Source of the DNA: Bacteroidota bacterium
Lineage (GTDB): Bacteria > Bacteroidota > Bacteroidia > Cytophagales > Cyclobacteriaceae
Reading direction: 5' to 3'
Assembly: GCA_018266055.1 (NCBI GenBank)
Contig: JAFDYT010000003.1
Span: 1-41,258 of the forward strand
DNA: 41,258 bases
Shown: one piece after another, positions 1-8,350 of the stretch
Layout of the letters: each line of letters starts with the position of its first letter
Position numbering within the stretch: position 1 is the stretch's first letter
Translations under genes and position numbers: made by a program
The notes under the pieces: generated by a model
What the model saw: only the letters and a program-made list of their open reading frames with translations
Database searches by the model: none
Told to the model about the DNA's origin: nothing

Positions 1-236
<236 letters not shown>

Positions 237-241
237 ATAGT

Positions 242-254
242 CTTTAAACAGCTC
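242..254 (-). promoter_or_regulatory. boxA-like antitermination site
   Basis: On the minus strand this reads AGCTGTTTAAAGA, close to the E. coli rRNA boxA (TGCTCTTTAACA), and sits just before the 16S 5' end. BoxA is where NusB/S10 load to prevent premature termination of rRNA transcripts. The match is partial and is a motif call only. Confidence 0.35.
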
Positions 255-388
255 TCGCTGTCCGTGTACTCCATCTCCGCCTCGCGGCTTCAACTTTTCC
301 ACTATGTCATTTGTCCTTGGCTTCATCGATTTTTGTCCTGTCCTTTTCTCCATCTCGCGACTTCAAAAAAAAACGTTTCGAATCGACT

Positions 389-416
389 CGCTTTAAACCT
401 CTATCGATTTAAAGCG
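389..416 (-). repeat. Inverted repeat in the rRNA leader
   Basis: CGCTTTAAA (389-397) and TTTAAAGCG (408-416) are perfect 9-bp inverted arms with a 10-base loop. On the transcribed strand the hairpin is followed, 15 bases later, by nine T residues (365-373). That distance is long for an intrinsic terminator. It could be a processing stem or a weak attenuator that antitermination must overcome. Confidence 0.6.
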
Positions 417-553
417 GGTCCGCTATCAATTCCTATCTATTCAATGAACGTTTGTCTCTACTTCTTTTCCTAAAGACATTGTGGGCTCTTACCACCCCTC
501 CCAGACTCGGCTCTTTCGCCGCCATCCCCCCACTCGTTTTCCAAATGGGAGTG

Positions 554-583
554 CAAAGGTAGTACACAAGAGCATTTCTGCAA
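554..583 (-). promoter_or_regulatory. rRNA operon promoter (Bacteroidota type)
   Basis: On the minus strand there is a TTG at 581-583, 19 bases, then TACCTTTG (554-561), a perfect match to the TAnnTTTG box. Transcription would start near 547. The DNA upstream (585-660) is rich in A and T tracts, including the palindrome CAAAAAGTTTTTG at 592-604, and could act like an UP element. Confidence 0.75.
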
Positions 584-675
584 TGGCTAGACAAAAAGTT
601 TTTGAACTATTTATCCACAAAAAATGGGTTTTTGGAACGACGGATTGATTTTCAGCGAGTTAAAAGCCAAAAAAA

Positions 676-1188
676 TTATGCTTTTTTCCGCTTAAAAAGT
701 GGCACTGTGCTACACGGTTCGCCAAACATTAGGCTTGACACCAGGGGTTGGAGGCGATTTGCCACTTCTACATAGGCCGAAACCGGAACATTTACCTTGC
801 TACAGCCCTTTACAACCACTTTGGCGTCCAGAAATTTATTCCAATCGACTTGATCGAGTTTCTTCATGAAAAGGTGGTTTTCCAACTCGTCGGGTGAGCC
901 AAAAAAAACAGTGGAAGCAAACGGCTTGAGCGCCACAGCCACTACCATGAATGCCCACGTGGGGACGATAGCGTCGGCGGTGCAGGTCACGGCCACGTGT
1001 TTGCCAGTATACTGGGCCCAATCATGGTTTTTAATAAAATCGCGAAAATCCTTTTCCTTCAAGATCAATCCCTGAAAAAGTAAGTCTTTGATATCGAATG
1101 AAACGCGATCACCAACAGGGTATAATTCTTCGAGATCGAAGGTAATCAGATTGCTGGCGGCTACGCGATTTACAATTTGCTCTTCCAT
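676..1188 (-). CDS. DUF2480 family protein
   Basis: This 170-residue protein belongs to DUF2480, a family I know from Bacteroidota and whose function is unknown. The sequence follows the family pattern: an N-terminal MEEQIVNRVA start, FDIKDLLFQGLILKEKDFRD near residues 31-50, the TADAIVPTWAF segment near 71-81, and the C-terminal MFGEPCSTVP motif. A KGCS motif near residue 128 precedes a second copy-like stretch, so the chain may be an internal repeat with two cysteine-containing motifs. It has no signal peptide or membrane segment and is probably cytoplasmic. It is the last gene of the rpmH-rnpA-S41-tsaB run, 13 bases after tsaB, and ends about 90 bases before the rRNA promoter. Confidence 0.85.
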   Translation of the reverse strand: MEEQIVNRVAASNLITFDLEELYPVGDRVSFDIKDLLFQGLILKEKDFRDFIKNHDWAQYTGKHVAVTCTADAIVPTWAFMVVAVALKPFASTVFFGSPDELENHLFMKKLDQVDWNKFLDAKVVVKGCSKVNVPVSAYVEVANRLQPLVSSLMFGEPCSTVPLFKRKKA

Positions 1189-1201
1189 AGGTTTGCAAAC
1201 A

Positions 1202-1897
1202 TCAAGAAACCAATTTTGGTTTTTTCACCAGAAAATCTTTCAGGTAAAAGGGTTCGAAGGTCTGAAGATTTTCAGTTTCTCCGGCCACTAATTTGCGGAG
1301 CGCAAGTTCCCCAAGATCAGAGGCGCGTGGATGAATATCCGCCACAAATCGCGCCGAAGGTCTGGTAATAACTGCTCTGCACTTGTCGGCCCCATCGCCA
1401 AAAAAATAAACAACTCTTCCTTCTTCCAGCAGATCGGAAAAACTTTCGCCATCAATAACTTTTGCTTCGGTGGGTTGTACGATTTGAAGTTGCTTATCTA
1501 AAAGCATACAATAAACCTCCATGCGGCGTGCATCGAGCATGGGGCACAGCAACGAATTGTTTTCGAGGTTAGGAAATTGCTTTGTGTATTGATAAGCCAA
1601 AAGGTAAAGCGTATTTACTGAAATCAAAGGGATGTTCAGCGCATAGCAAATTCCTTTGGCCGTTGCAGTGCCGATTCGTAACCCGGTGTACGATCCAGGG
1701 CCCGCTGCTACCGCTACTGCGCTCAGATTTTTTTTGTCTGTTTGACTAATCGTAAAAAGTCGGTCGATAATGACAGCAAGTTGAGATGCAGTAGATTGTT
1801 GAACACTGCTTTCTTCGTAACCGATTAACTTTTCATCCTGATGAAGCGCACAGGAAAAGTGGTGCGTGGATGTCTCTATGCTTAACAGAAGCGCCAT
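1202..1897 (-). CDS. tsaB: TsaB, tRNA threonylcarbamoyladenosine biosynthesis protein
   Basis: TsaB is the partner of TsaD and TsaE in making t6A at position 37 of ANN-decoding tRNAs. The protein has 231 residues, the usual length. It starts with the ASKHA-fold strand MALLLSIETST and carries the diagnostic AAGPGSYTGLRIGTATAKG motif near residues 63-81, where TsaB proteins dimerise with TsaD. The start codon shares one base with the stop of the S41 protease gene (TAATG), which suggests translational coupling. A Sua5-type enzyme at 14815-15444 makes the threonylcarbamoyl-AMP substrate of this pathway. TsaD and TsaE are not in the window. Confidence 0.93.
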   Translation of the reverse strand: MALLLSIETSTHHFSCALHQDEKLIGYEESSVQQSTASQLAVIIDRLFTISQTDKKNLSAVAVAAGPGSYTGLRIGTATAKGICYALNIPLISVNTLYLLAYQYTKQFPNLENNSLLCPMLDARRMEVYCMLLDKQLQIVQPTEAKVIDGESFSDLLEEGRVVYFFGDGADKCRAVITRPSARFVADIHPRASDLGELALRKLVAGETENLQTFEPFYLKDFLVKKPKLVS

Positions 1898-3588
1898 TAT
1901 TGCAATGACAAAAGTTGCGCGTACCGGGCGGCGTCAGTCAACAGTTTTTTTGCTTCCAGGATTTCCGGATCGCGATCTTCGCTTACTTCAATCTGGCCCT
2001 GTACCAACAGATAATGAAAAGCTATTTCCTCTTCAAGGGCTTTTACAATTTCAGGTTTAAACCTGCGCAAATCGCTTTGACGGGCTTCTTCAATTTTATT
2101 CTTTAATTCTTTCAGCGGCGTTTCCACTTCGGCAAAATAGCTTTCGCTTTTTGCGGCTTTCATCAGCGCTTCCATTTTGTTTTCCAACTCAGGTTTGTAA
2201 TCAAAATGCTGCGTCTTTAGCCACTCGATAAATTTAGTGTACTCGTCGTCGGTAAGGCGAAACGATTTCATCGATGTGGGTATCGCTTTATGCTCGCCGC
2301 AATATTTACTGGCGTATTCAAAAATTAGCCCCGAGCCAATCAGTTCGGCGGTAGCCGCCGATATCTCCTCCTCTTTCACTTTAATATCAGGATCAAGGCC
2401 TGCGCCGTCATATACCTTGCGACCGATTTTAGTTTTGAATTCCCGCTTCAGCGAATCGGCGAATTTACTTACGGTTCCATCGCTGTGACGATGAGCATAG
2501 TCGAGCGCCTGAATACAGCGGCCGCTGGGTATATAATATTTGGCAGTGGTAATTTTCAGTTGCGCGTCGTAAGCGAGCTGGCGTGTAGTCTGCACCAATC
2601 CTTTCCCAAACGTGCGCTGTCCAATCAAAATAGCGCGGTCATAATCCTGAAGAGAACCCGATACAATTTCAGAGGCGGAAGCCGTGCCTCCACTTGTGAG
2701 AATAGCGAGTGGAATTTCCAGATCAACTGGATTATTAAGCGTGTAATAAGACTTATTGGATTCGGGGGCTTTTCCTTTTGTGGACACCACTTCTTTTCCT
2801 TTCGGAATAAAGATGTTCACAATATTTACCGCTTCATAGAGAGATCCGCCCGGATTGTCGCGCAGATCAAGGATCAACTTGGTTGCACCCTGACTTTTCA
2901 ATTTTGTAACTGCTTCGGCTACTTCGCGGCCTGCACCGGGTGTGAATTCCTCCAATTTAATCAACCCGATTTCTTTGGTGATCATCCCCTGAAAAGTGAC
3001 GTTGCTGATTTTAATCTTTTCGCGAACAAGGTTGAATTTTCGGGTGGTAGATTCTCCGTAGCGTTTGATCTCTACTTCCACTTCGGTTTTAGGAACCCCT
3101 TTTAGTAAAGCGCTTGATTCGCCGGTTGGTTTTCCCTGCACATCTTTGCCATCAATGGAAATTAATTCATCGCCCACGTGTATACCGCCGCGATTGGCAG
3201 GAAAACCGAGATACGGATTAGTGACCACTGTTTTGTGATTGATCTGGCCCACCAGTGCGCCAATGCCGGCATACTCGCCGGTGGTCTGGATGCTAAATGC
3301 TTCTGAGTTTTCTTTTGGAATATAAACAGTGTACGGATCTAACTGCTCCAGCATGCCGTGAATGCCGGTATCCACTAATTTTTTCGGTTCTATTTCATCT
3401 ACATAGTTGGCATTCACTTCTTTCACCAGTGTGGCGAATATGTCGAGGCTCTTGGCAATGTCGAAATAGCGATCGGCGGGCACGGTAAATGCCACACTCA
3501 CCGCCGCCATCAGCACTACCGCAACAGCAATTTTTCTTCCCTTTGTCTTCAGCGGATTGTTTCTCATGTATTCAGAGGGTGTTTTCAC
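1897..3588 (-). CDS. S41 family C-terminal processing peptidase
   Basis: This is a CtpA/Tsp-like periplasmic serine protease of about 563 residues that would cleave or trim envelope proteins. A short N-terminal hydrophobic segment (about residues 20-36, ending TVPA) would export or anchor it. A PDZ-like domain follows (about 90-180), then the S41 core. The catalytic Ser lies in GGTASASEI near residue 304, and the Lys in TFGKGLVQ about 24 residues later. The C-terminal 150 residues are a helical extension common in Bacteroidota members. The GTG start at 3588 overlaps the rnpA stop by four bases (GTGA). An in-frame ATG seven codons later would still leave the whole export signal, so the exact start is uncertain. 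Confidence 0.92.
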   Translation of the reverse strand: MKTPSEYMRNNPLKTKGRKIAVAVVLMAAVSVAFTVPADRYFDIAKSLDIFATLVKEVNANYVDEIEPKKLVDTGIHGMLEQLDPYTVYIPKENSEAFSIQTTGEYAGIGALVGQINHKTVVTNPYLGFPANRGGIHVGDELISIDGKDVQGKPTGESSALLKGVPKTEVEVEIKRYGESTTRKFNLVREKIKISNVTFQGMITKEIGLIKLEEFTPGAGREVAEAVTKLKSQGATKLILDLRDNPGGSLYEAVNIVNIFIPKGKEVVSTKGKAPESNKSYYTLNNPVDLEIPLAILTSGGTASASEIVSGSLQDYDRAILIGQRTFGKGLVQTTRQLAYDAQLKITTAKYYIPSGRCIQALDYAHRHSDGTVSKFADSLKREFKTKIGRKVYDGAGLDPDIKVKEEEISAATAELIGSGLIFEYASKYCGEHKAIPTSMKSFRLTDDEYTKFIEWLKTQHFDYKPELENKMEALMKAAKSESYFAEVETPLKELKNKIEEARQSDLRRFKPEIVKALEEEIAFHYLLVQGQIEVSEDRDPEILEAKKLLTDAARYAQLLSLQ

Positions 3589-3974
3589 ATTGGCTTTTGG
3601 TTCGACTCCCGGCCTGAATTATTCAGTCTTTGAAGGGACAAAATTATTTTTTCGTGAATTATGGCCGAGGGTAAAATTTCCTTAGCCGTGTAAATATACG
3701 CAATCGAGAAAAAAACGGGCGATGCGATTTTTGACTTGTTGAGGCGGTAGCCTTCGCGGAAGCGTCTCTTGATCAGATTGCGGTCAACCGCTCTCTTGAA
3801 ATTATGTTTGGGAACGGAAATCAGCACCCTGTTTTCTTTCACCTCAGGATTCTGCTGCGGAAGGTACAGCACTTTGAAGGGGTGTAAATAAAAAGAGGAA
3901 CCCTTGTCGAAGAGTTCCTGTATGATTTTCTTATGCGATAGCCTTTCGGCTTTTTTGAATGAATACGTTACCAT
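3585..3974 (-). CDS. rnpA: Ribonuclease P protein component
   Basis: RnpA is the small basic protein that binds the RNase P RNA and helps it cleave the 5' leader of pre-tRNAs. The 129-residue product has the family signature KRAVDRNLIKRRFREGYR near residues 60-77 (the RNR motif) and an N-terminal segment that starts YSFKKAERLSHKK. Its linkage to rpmH, 51 bases upstream on the same strand, is the usual bacterial arrangement. The normal downstream neighbours (yidD, yidC) are replaced by an S41 protease whose start overlaps the rnpA stop. Confidence 0.95.
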   Translation of the reverse strand: MVTYSFKKAERLSHKKIIQELFDKGSSFYLHPFKVLYLPQQNPEVKENRVLISVPKHNFKRAVDRNLIKRRFREGYRLNKSKIASPVFFSIAYIYTAKEILPSAIIHEKIILSLQRLNNSGRESNQKPM

Positions 3975-4025
3975 TCACCATCAGGATTGAAATCCTTGAA
4001 TTCCGAATGGAATGTACTCAGATTT

Positions 4026-4187
4026 TTATTTACTCTTAGAAGTGCCTTCGTCAGAAACGGTAAGTTTCTTACGGCCTTTCTTTCTGCGGCTTGCCAAAAC
4101 CCGGCGGCCATTGGCCGTTGCCATGCGCTCGCGGAAGCCGTGCTTGTTCTTTCTTTTTCTGGTCGAAGGTTGGAATGTGCGTTTCAT
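4026..4187 (-). CDS. rpmH: 50S ribosomal protein L34
   Basis: This is a 53-residue, very basic protein read from ATG at 4187 to TAA at 4026-4028. It starts [20 protein letters not shown] and continues with [20 protein letters not shown], which is unmistakable L34. The C-terminal 12 residues (ending SDEGTSKSK) form a short acidic-polar tail beyond the E. coli length. L34 is a structural protein of the large ribosomal subunit. It heads the rpmH-rnpA-S41-tsaB-DUF2480 operon and is preceded by a probable promoter at 4223-4254. Confidence 0.97.
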   Translation of the reverse strand: MKRTFQPSTRKRKNKHGFRERMATANGRRVLASRRKKGRKKLTVSDEGTSKSK

Positions 4188-4222
4188 ATTCGTTTTTCCT
4201 GCTTTTTCTTATCAAAGGGGTG

Positions 4223-4254
4223 CAAAGATGGGTAGGATTTGCCGGATTTACAAA
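4223..4254 (-). promoter_or_regulatory. Probable promoter of the rpmH operon
   Basis: On the minus strand, TTTG (4251-4254), a 20-base spacer and CATCTTTG (4223-4230) fit the Bacteroidota promoter with one mismatch in the -7 box. The predicted start near 4216 gives a leader of about 29 bases before rpmH. Confidence 0.45.
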
Positions 4255-4316
4255 CCCGAATTCAAACTTAATGGCAGGGCCCAGTGGCGGAATAGAGCGT
4301 TTTGGCCGGATTATCT

Positions 4317-4324
4317 TAGTTTTG
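4317..4324 (+). promoter_or_regulatory. -7 box before the ABC ATPase gene
   Basis: TAGTTTTG is a perfect TAnnTTTG box, but no TTG lies at the expected distance upstream. Transcription from it would begin about 9 bases before the ATG at 4340 and supports that start over longer open-frame starts. Confidence 0.4.
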
Positions 4325-4339
4325 GACAGTTTTACGAGG

Positions 4340-5302
4340 ATGCCCATCAATTCAGCAATCACCATTCGAACTAAAAAACTTTCCGTGGGCTATCCCTCTG
4401 CCGCCGGTCAGAATATTTTATTTAGCGACATCGACCTTGCCCTCGCCCCCGGGAAACTCACCTGCTTCATGGGGCCAAATGGAATAGGCAAATCGACTTT
4501 GATTGCCACGCTGGCGGGCCTTCATCCACTATTAGGAGGGTCTCTTTCAAAGCTTGATGCAAAAAACATCGCGCTAGTACTCACCGACAAAATTACGTCG
4601 GGTACGATGCGCGTGTTTGACCTGGTGAGCTATGGCCGATATCCATACCTGTCGTGGGGGATTTCGCTTTCGCGAAATGATCTTGGCATCATTAACCAAT
4701 CGATAGACGAAGTAAACATCAGGCATCTTGTCGATAAAAAATTGGAGCAGCTGAGCGATGGCCAGATGCAATTGGCCATGATTGCCCGGGCATTGGCACA
4801 GGAAACACCTGTGTTATTGCTCGACGAGCCTACAGCCCATCTTGATCTTAACAATCGCGTGGAAATAATGAAGCTATTACACCGGCTGGCACGCGAAAAG
4901 AACAAAGCGATTTTGGTGGCTACGCACGAACTTGACCTTGCCCTGCAGATGGCCGATCACATCTGGCTGGCTACGCCTGATAAGAAAATCAAAACCGGTA
5001 TTCCGGAAGATTTAGTCTTAGACGGATCGTTTGACGAAATTTTTCAATTCAAGGGCTTTGACCTCAAGACGGGAAAAGTACAACATGAGTCCCACCAAAA
5101 TACTACCATAAAATTATCGGGCGAGGGCTTTGCATTTCTCTGGACGAAGAATGCATTGGAGCGTGAGGGATTTTCAGTAGCCGATCAGGGCGACCGCACC
5201 GTGCTCATCACCAATCAAAATGATGCCGTACAGTGGAGCACCTCCACCCGCACCTTCACCAGCATCAGCGGGTTGCTGGAAGAACTTACAAGAAAGAATT
5301 AG
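4340..5302 (+). CDS. FecE-like ABC transporter ATP-binding protein
   Basis: This is a 320-residue ATPase of the iron-siderophore/haem/B12 importer class. It shows Walker A GPNGIGKST (residues 45-53), a signature LSDGQ (138-142, Gly replaced by Asp at the third position), Walker B LLLDEPT (159-165), a D-loop and a switch His in ATHE (H196). The segment GTMRVFDLVSYGRYPY is typical of the FecE/FhuC/BtuD group. Residues from about 255 form an extra domain that I do not recognise. No permease or binding protein lies next to it, so its partners must be elsewhere. The frame is open to 4091, but that part runs antisense over rpmH and is rejected. The gene ends in a four-base overlap with the convergent permease gene. 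Confidence 0.85.
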   Translation: MPINSAITIRTKKLSVGYPSAAGQNILFSDIDLALAPGKLTCFMGPNGIGKSTLIATLAGLHPLLGGSLSKLDAKNIALVLTDKITSGTMRVFDLVSYGRYPYLSWGISLSRNDLGIINQSIDEVNIRHLVDKKLEQLSDGQMQLAMIARALAQETPVLLLDEPTAHLDLNNRVEIMKLLHRLAREKNKAILVATHELDLALQMADHIWLATPDKKIKTGIPEDLVLDGSFDEIFQFKGFDLKTGKVQHESHQNTTIKLSGEGFAFLWTKNALEREGFSVADQGDRTVLITNQNDAVQWSTSTRTFTSISGLLEELTRKN

Positions 5303-6705
5303 GCGGCGGCTGATTTTCCTTTCATTACAAAATAATACACAGGAATTCCCGTAAGGGCGATGATCAGACCAGGCCACGTGTAAGTAGGCTTGTAGATGAT
5401 TAACAAAAAGCAAAACGCGGTGCCCATAGCAATGTAAACCAATGGCAGCACCGGATAGCCGAAGGCTTTGTAAGGTCGGTTAGCTTCTGGGCGGTTCTTT
5501 CGGAGAATAAATATGCCCGCGATAGTAAGCATGTAAAAGAGCACAACCACAAACGAAATCATATCCAGCAGGTCGCCGTACTTGCCGCTAAGGCACCAGA
5601 TAGACGCCAGAATGCACTGCACCCAAAGACCGTATTGTGGAACAGAAAACCGGTTGAGTTCGCCAGCTTTCTTAAAGAACAAACCGTCTTTGGCCATGGT
5701 GTAATACACACGTGCACCAGAAAGGATAAGTCCATTGTTGCAACCAAACGTAGAGATCATGATCATCAGCGCGATGACGACAGTGCCCGCCGGGCCGAAA
5801 ATCACGTTGGCGGCGGCTACACCCACACGATCTTTTTCTGCGAAAGCAATGTCGTGCAAAGGCAATGAAGCGAGGTACATCAAGTTGGCCGTGACATAAA
5901 TGATCGTCACGATCAGCGTTCCTAAAAATAAACTCAAGCCAATATTGCGCTGCGGGTTTTTCATTTCGCCGGCAATGAACGTCACACTGTTCCATGAGTC
6001 GCTGCTGAACACCGATCCAACCATAGCAGCTACAATCGCGGCCACGCTCAACGCTAGCGTGTAGTCAACCACACTGCCGTCTTTTGCGATGCCGTGCATT
6101 TTCCAGGCGTCAGCCCAGTTCATCTGCCACACATCCGATTTCATCATGATCAGTCCGAAGGCGATCAATCCGAAAAGACAAACCAGTTTAATTACAGTTA
6201 ATGTAGTTTGAATAGCCTTGCCACCTTTCACTCCACGGCTATTGATATAGGTAAGCAACACAATCGTAAAAATAGAGACCACCTGTGCCGGTGAAATTTT
6301 TAAAAATCCAAGATTAAGGAAAACAAGATCTTCGCTGACGGCGGGAATTATGTAGGCTGTAAATTTTCCGAATGCGACGCCCACGGCGGCAATGGTGCCG
6401 GTTTGAATGACAGCGAAATAACTCCACCCGTATAAAAAAGCGATGAGCGGATTGTACGCTTCTTTCAGATACACATACTGCCCGCCGGCTTTAGGAAACA
6501 TACCGCTGAGTTCGCCGTAACTCACGGCTGCCGTAATGGTCATGAAGCCGGTGATCACCCACACTGCCACCAGCCAGCCGGCGCCACCCACGTTGCGCAC
6601 GATGTCGGCGCTGACAATGAAAATACCTGAACCGATCATAGATCCGGCCACCAACATGGTGCCATCCCACAATCCTAAAACGGGCTTAAATTCTTTTTCA
6701 CTCAT
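5299..6705 (-). CDS. APC family amino-acid permease
   Basis: This is a 468-residue inner-membrane transporter with about 12 hydrophobic segments. The N-terminus has the family's first helix, GTMLVAGSMIGSGIFIVSAD (about residues 15-34), whose glycine-rich GSGIF break binds substrate in LeuT-fold permeases. The family fits amino-acid uptake or exchange; the substrate cannot be read from the sequence. The gene stands alone between a convergent ATPase gene and the divergent lipoprotein gene at 6794. Its TAA stop overlaps the TAG stop of the ATPase. Confidence 0.9.
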   Translation of the reverse strand: MSEKEFKPVLGLWDGTMLVAGSMIGSGIFIVSADIVRNVGGAGWLVAVWVITGFMTITAAVSYGELSGMFPKAGGQYVYLKEAYNPLIAFLYGWSYFAVIQTGTIAAVGVAFGKFTAYIIPAVSEDLVFLNLGFLKISPAQVVSIFTIVLLTYINSRGVKGGKAIQTTLTVIKLVCLFGLIAFGLIMMKSDVWQMNWADAWKMHGIAKDGSVVDYTLALSVAAIVAAMVGSVFSSDSWNSVTFIAGEMKNPQRNIGLSLFLGTLIVTIIYVTANLMYLASLPLHDIAFAEKDRVGVAAANVIFGPAGTVVIALMIMISTFGCNNGLILSGARVYYTMAKDGLFFKKAGELNRFSVPQYGLWVQCILASIWCLSGKYGDLLDMISFVVVLFYMLTIAGIFILRKNRPEANRPYKAFGYPVLPLVYIAMGTAFCFLLIIYKPTYTWPGLIIALTGIPVYYFVMKGKSAAA

Positions 6706-6793
6706 CCCGAAAGATAATCGGATTGTTACACTTCCAAAATTTCAGATGCCTTTTCTTCTTCCAATTTTTTATATTGAAGTTCAATCGCAGATC

Positions 6794-8350
6794 ATGAAAA
6801 AATCAGTTGCTCTCGTCGCCGGTATTTTTCTTTTCGCTTGCGCGGAAAAGAAAACATCCGATTATTCCATCGCTTCCCTCAGCAGCGAATATCAAACGCC
6901 GTTCTTCGAAGACTCGTTGCGAGCGGAAAAGATTTTAAAATACACGGCGGTAGTCGATTCGATTTTCAGTCAATCGGCCAGAGCCAATCACAATCCCGCC
7001 ATAGCGTATGGAATTGTGGTCGATGATAAATTGATTTATTCTCATGCCACAGGTTATGCCAACCTGGAAAAGAAAATTGTGGCGGATAACAAATCGCGAT
7101 TTCGGATTGCCTCGATGACGAAGAGTTTCACTGCGATGGCGATCCTTCGCTTACGCGACGAAGGCAAACTTCAACTCTCAGATCCCGTGGCACAGTACAT
7201 TCCCGAGATGAGTTCTATTAAATATCCCACCAAGGATTCTAAACCGATTACTATTTTCAATTTACTTACTATGTCAGCAGGGTTTCCTGAAGATAACCCT
7301 TGGGGCGATCGCCAACTTTCGGACACCGATCAGGAATTGATCGACTTGGTAAAAAGTGGTATTTCCTTTTCTTCTAATCCCGGATCTCAATTCGAATACA
7401 GCAATCTCGGCTACGGCTTGCTTGGCCGTATTGTCTCCAATGTCTCCGGCGTACATTATCAGGATTATGTAATCAATAACATTCTTCGGCCGCTGGGAAT
7501 GAATGACTGCGAATTTGAATACGAAAAAATTAAGGGTGAAAAATTAGCCATGGGCTACCGATGGGAAGACAACCAGTGGAAACCTGAAGCGCTGCTGAAA
7601 GACGGCTCATATGCTTCGATGGGCGGAATGATCTGCACCATCGACGACTTTGCCAAGTACATGAGTTTTCTGTTGACTTCGTGGCCTCCACGCAATGCGG
7701 ATGAAACAGGTCCGGTGAAGCGAAGCTCAGTGCGCGAGATGCAACAGCCTTGGGTATTTCGCGGACTCGCGGCCAATTACAAGTCGCACAGCGGCGAACT
7801 TTGTCCGCGTACCGGAAGCTACGGCTTTGGCTTAGGCTGGCGGCAGGATTGTCATGGCGTGGTGACCGTTTCACACAGCGGTGGCCTTCCTGGTTTTGGA
7901 AGTGTACACCTTTTACTTCCTGATCATGGCGTAGGCATTGTAGCATTCAGCAACCTTACATACGCCAACATGGGCGCGCCTGCCACGCAAGCTCTTGACA
8001 CGTTGATGCAATTGGCTGCTCTTAAAAAAAGAGCCTTGCCCGTTTCTCCGACGCTCAAAAAAGTGCAGGACGAAATTGTAAAACTTTTGCCCGCCTGGGG
8101 CGATGAGCATGACTCGCTCTTCGCAGAAAATTTCTTTCCGGATATTTCAAAAACCTATCGCAAAAAGCAAACTGATGAGCTGCTTTCTAAAATTGGCAAG
8201 ATCACTTCCGTAGGAAAAATGCAGCCCGAAAATTTGCTGCGAGGCTCCTTTGATATCGTTGGTGAGAAGGGAACCATTGAAGTTTACTTCACACTTACAC
8301 CAGATGCAGATCCAAAAGTGCAGTGGTTAACTTTTGAGTTGAAAAAGTAA
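6794..8350 (+). CDS. Serine hydrolase lipoprotein (class C beta-lactamase fold)
   Basis: The product has 518 residues. The lipobox LFAC near residue 16 predicts a lipoprotein. The active-site motifs of the beta-lactamase/penicillin-binding family are present: SMTK near residue 108 (nucleophile Ser and general-base Lys), YSN near 202, and HSG near 361 in place of KTG. Such proteins include esterases, D-amino-acid peptidases and beta-lactamase-like enzymes, and the substrate cannot be assigned. The last 120 residues form a separate C-terminal domain. ATG 6794 was chosen because it gives a proper lipoprotein signal; the frame is open to 6536, inside the divergent permease gene. Confidence 0.88.
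   Translation: MKKSVALVAGIFLFACAEKKTSDYSIASLSSEYQTPFFEDSLRAEKILKYTAVVDSIFSQSARANHNPAIAYGIVVDDKLIYSHATGYANLEKKIVADNKSRFRIASMTKSFTAMAILRLRDEGKLQLSDPVAQYIPEMSSIKYPTKDSKPITIFNLLTMSAGFPEDNPWGDRQLSDTDQELIDLVKSGISFSSNPGSQFEYSNLGYGLLGRIVSNVSGVHYQDYVINNILRPLGMNDCEFEYEKIKGEKLAMGYRWEDNQWKPEALLKDGSYASMGGMICTIDDFAKYMSFLLTSWPPRNADETGPVKRSSVREMQQPWVFRGLAANYKSHSGELCPRTGSYGFGLGWRQDCHGVVTVSHSGGLPGFGSVHLLLPDHGVGIVAFSNLTYANMGAPATQALDTLMQLAALKKRALPVSPTLKKVQDEIVKLLPAWGDEHDSLFAENFFPDISKTYRKKQTDELLSKIGKITSVGKMQPENLLRGSFDIVGEKGTIEVYFTLTPDADPKVQWLTFELKK

Larger units (their letters stand above)
237..547 (-). other. rRNA operon leader (pre-16S 5' spacer)
   Basis: This stretch of about 310 bases between the inferred transcription start and the mature 16S 5' end has no credible coding region. 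It holds a boxA-like sequence next to the 16S start, a perfect 9-bp inverted repeat at 389-416, a run of nine T on the transcribed strand at 365-373, and an imperfect direct repeat (269-294 and 348-367, both containing CTCCATCTC and CTTCAA). It is inferred to carry antitermination and RNase III processing signals, as rRNA leaders do. Confidence 0.6.

Noticed and set aside
592-604. Palindrome CAAAAAGTTTTTG as terminator of the DUF2480 operon
   Set aside because: It is an AT-only short arm without GC pairs; more likely part of the A/T-rich DNA upstream of the rRNA promoter.
2485-3105. 206-residue frame antisense to the S41 protease
   Set aside because: No family resemblance and low-complexity composition; it mirrors a well-supported gene.
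4091-4339. N-terminal extension of the ABC ATPase
   Set aside because: It runs antisense through rpmH and through the -7 box, and the protein family begins near residue 1 of the 4340 start.
6536-6793. N-terminal extension of the serine hydrolase
   Set aside because: It lies inside the divergent permease gene, and a proper lipoprotein signal starts at 6794.
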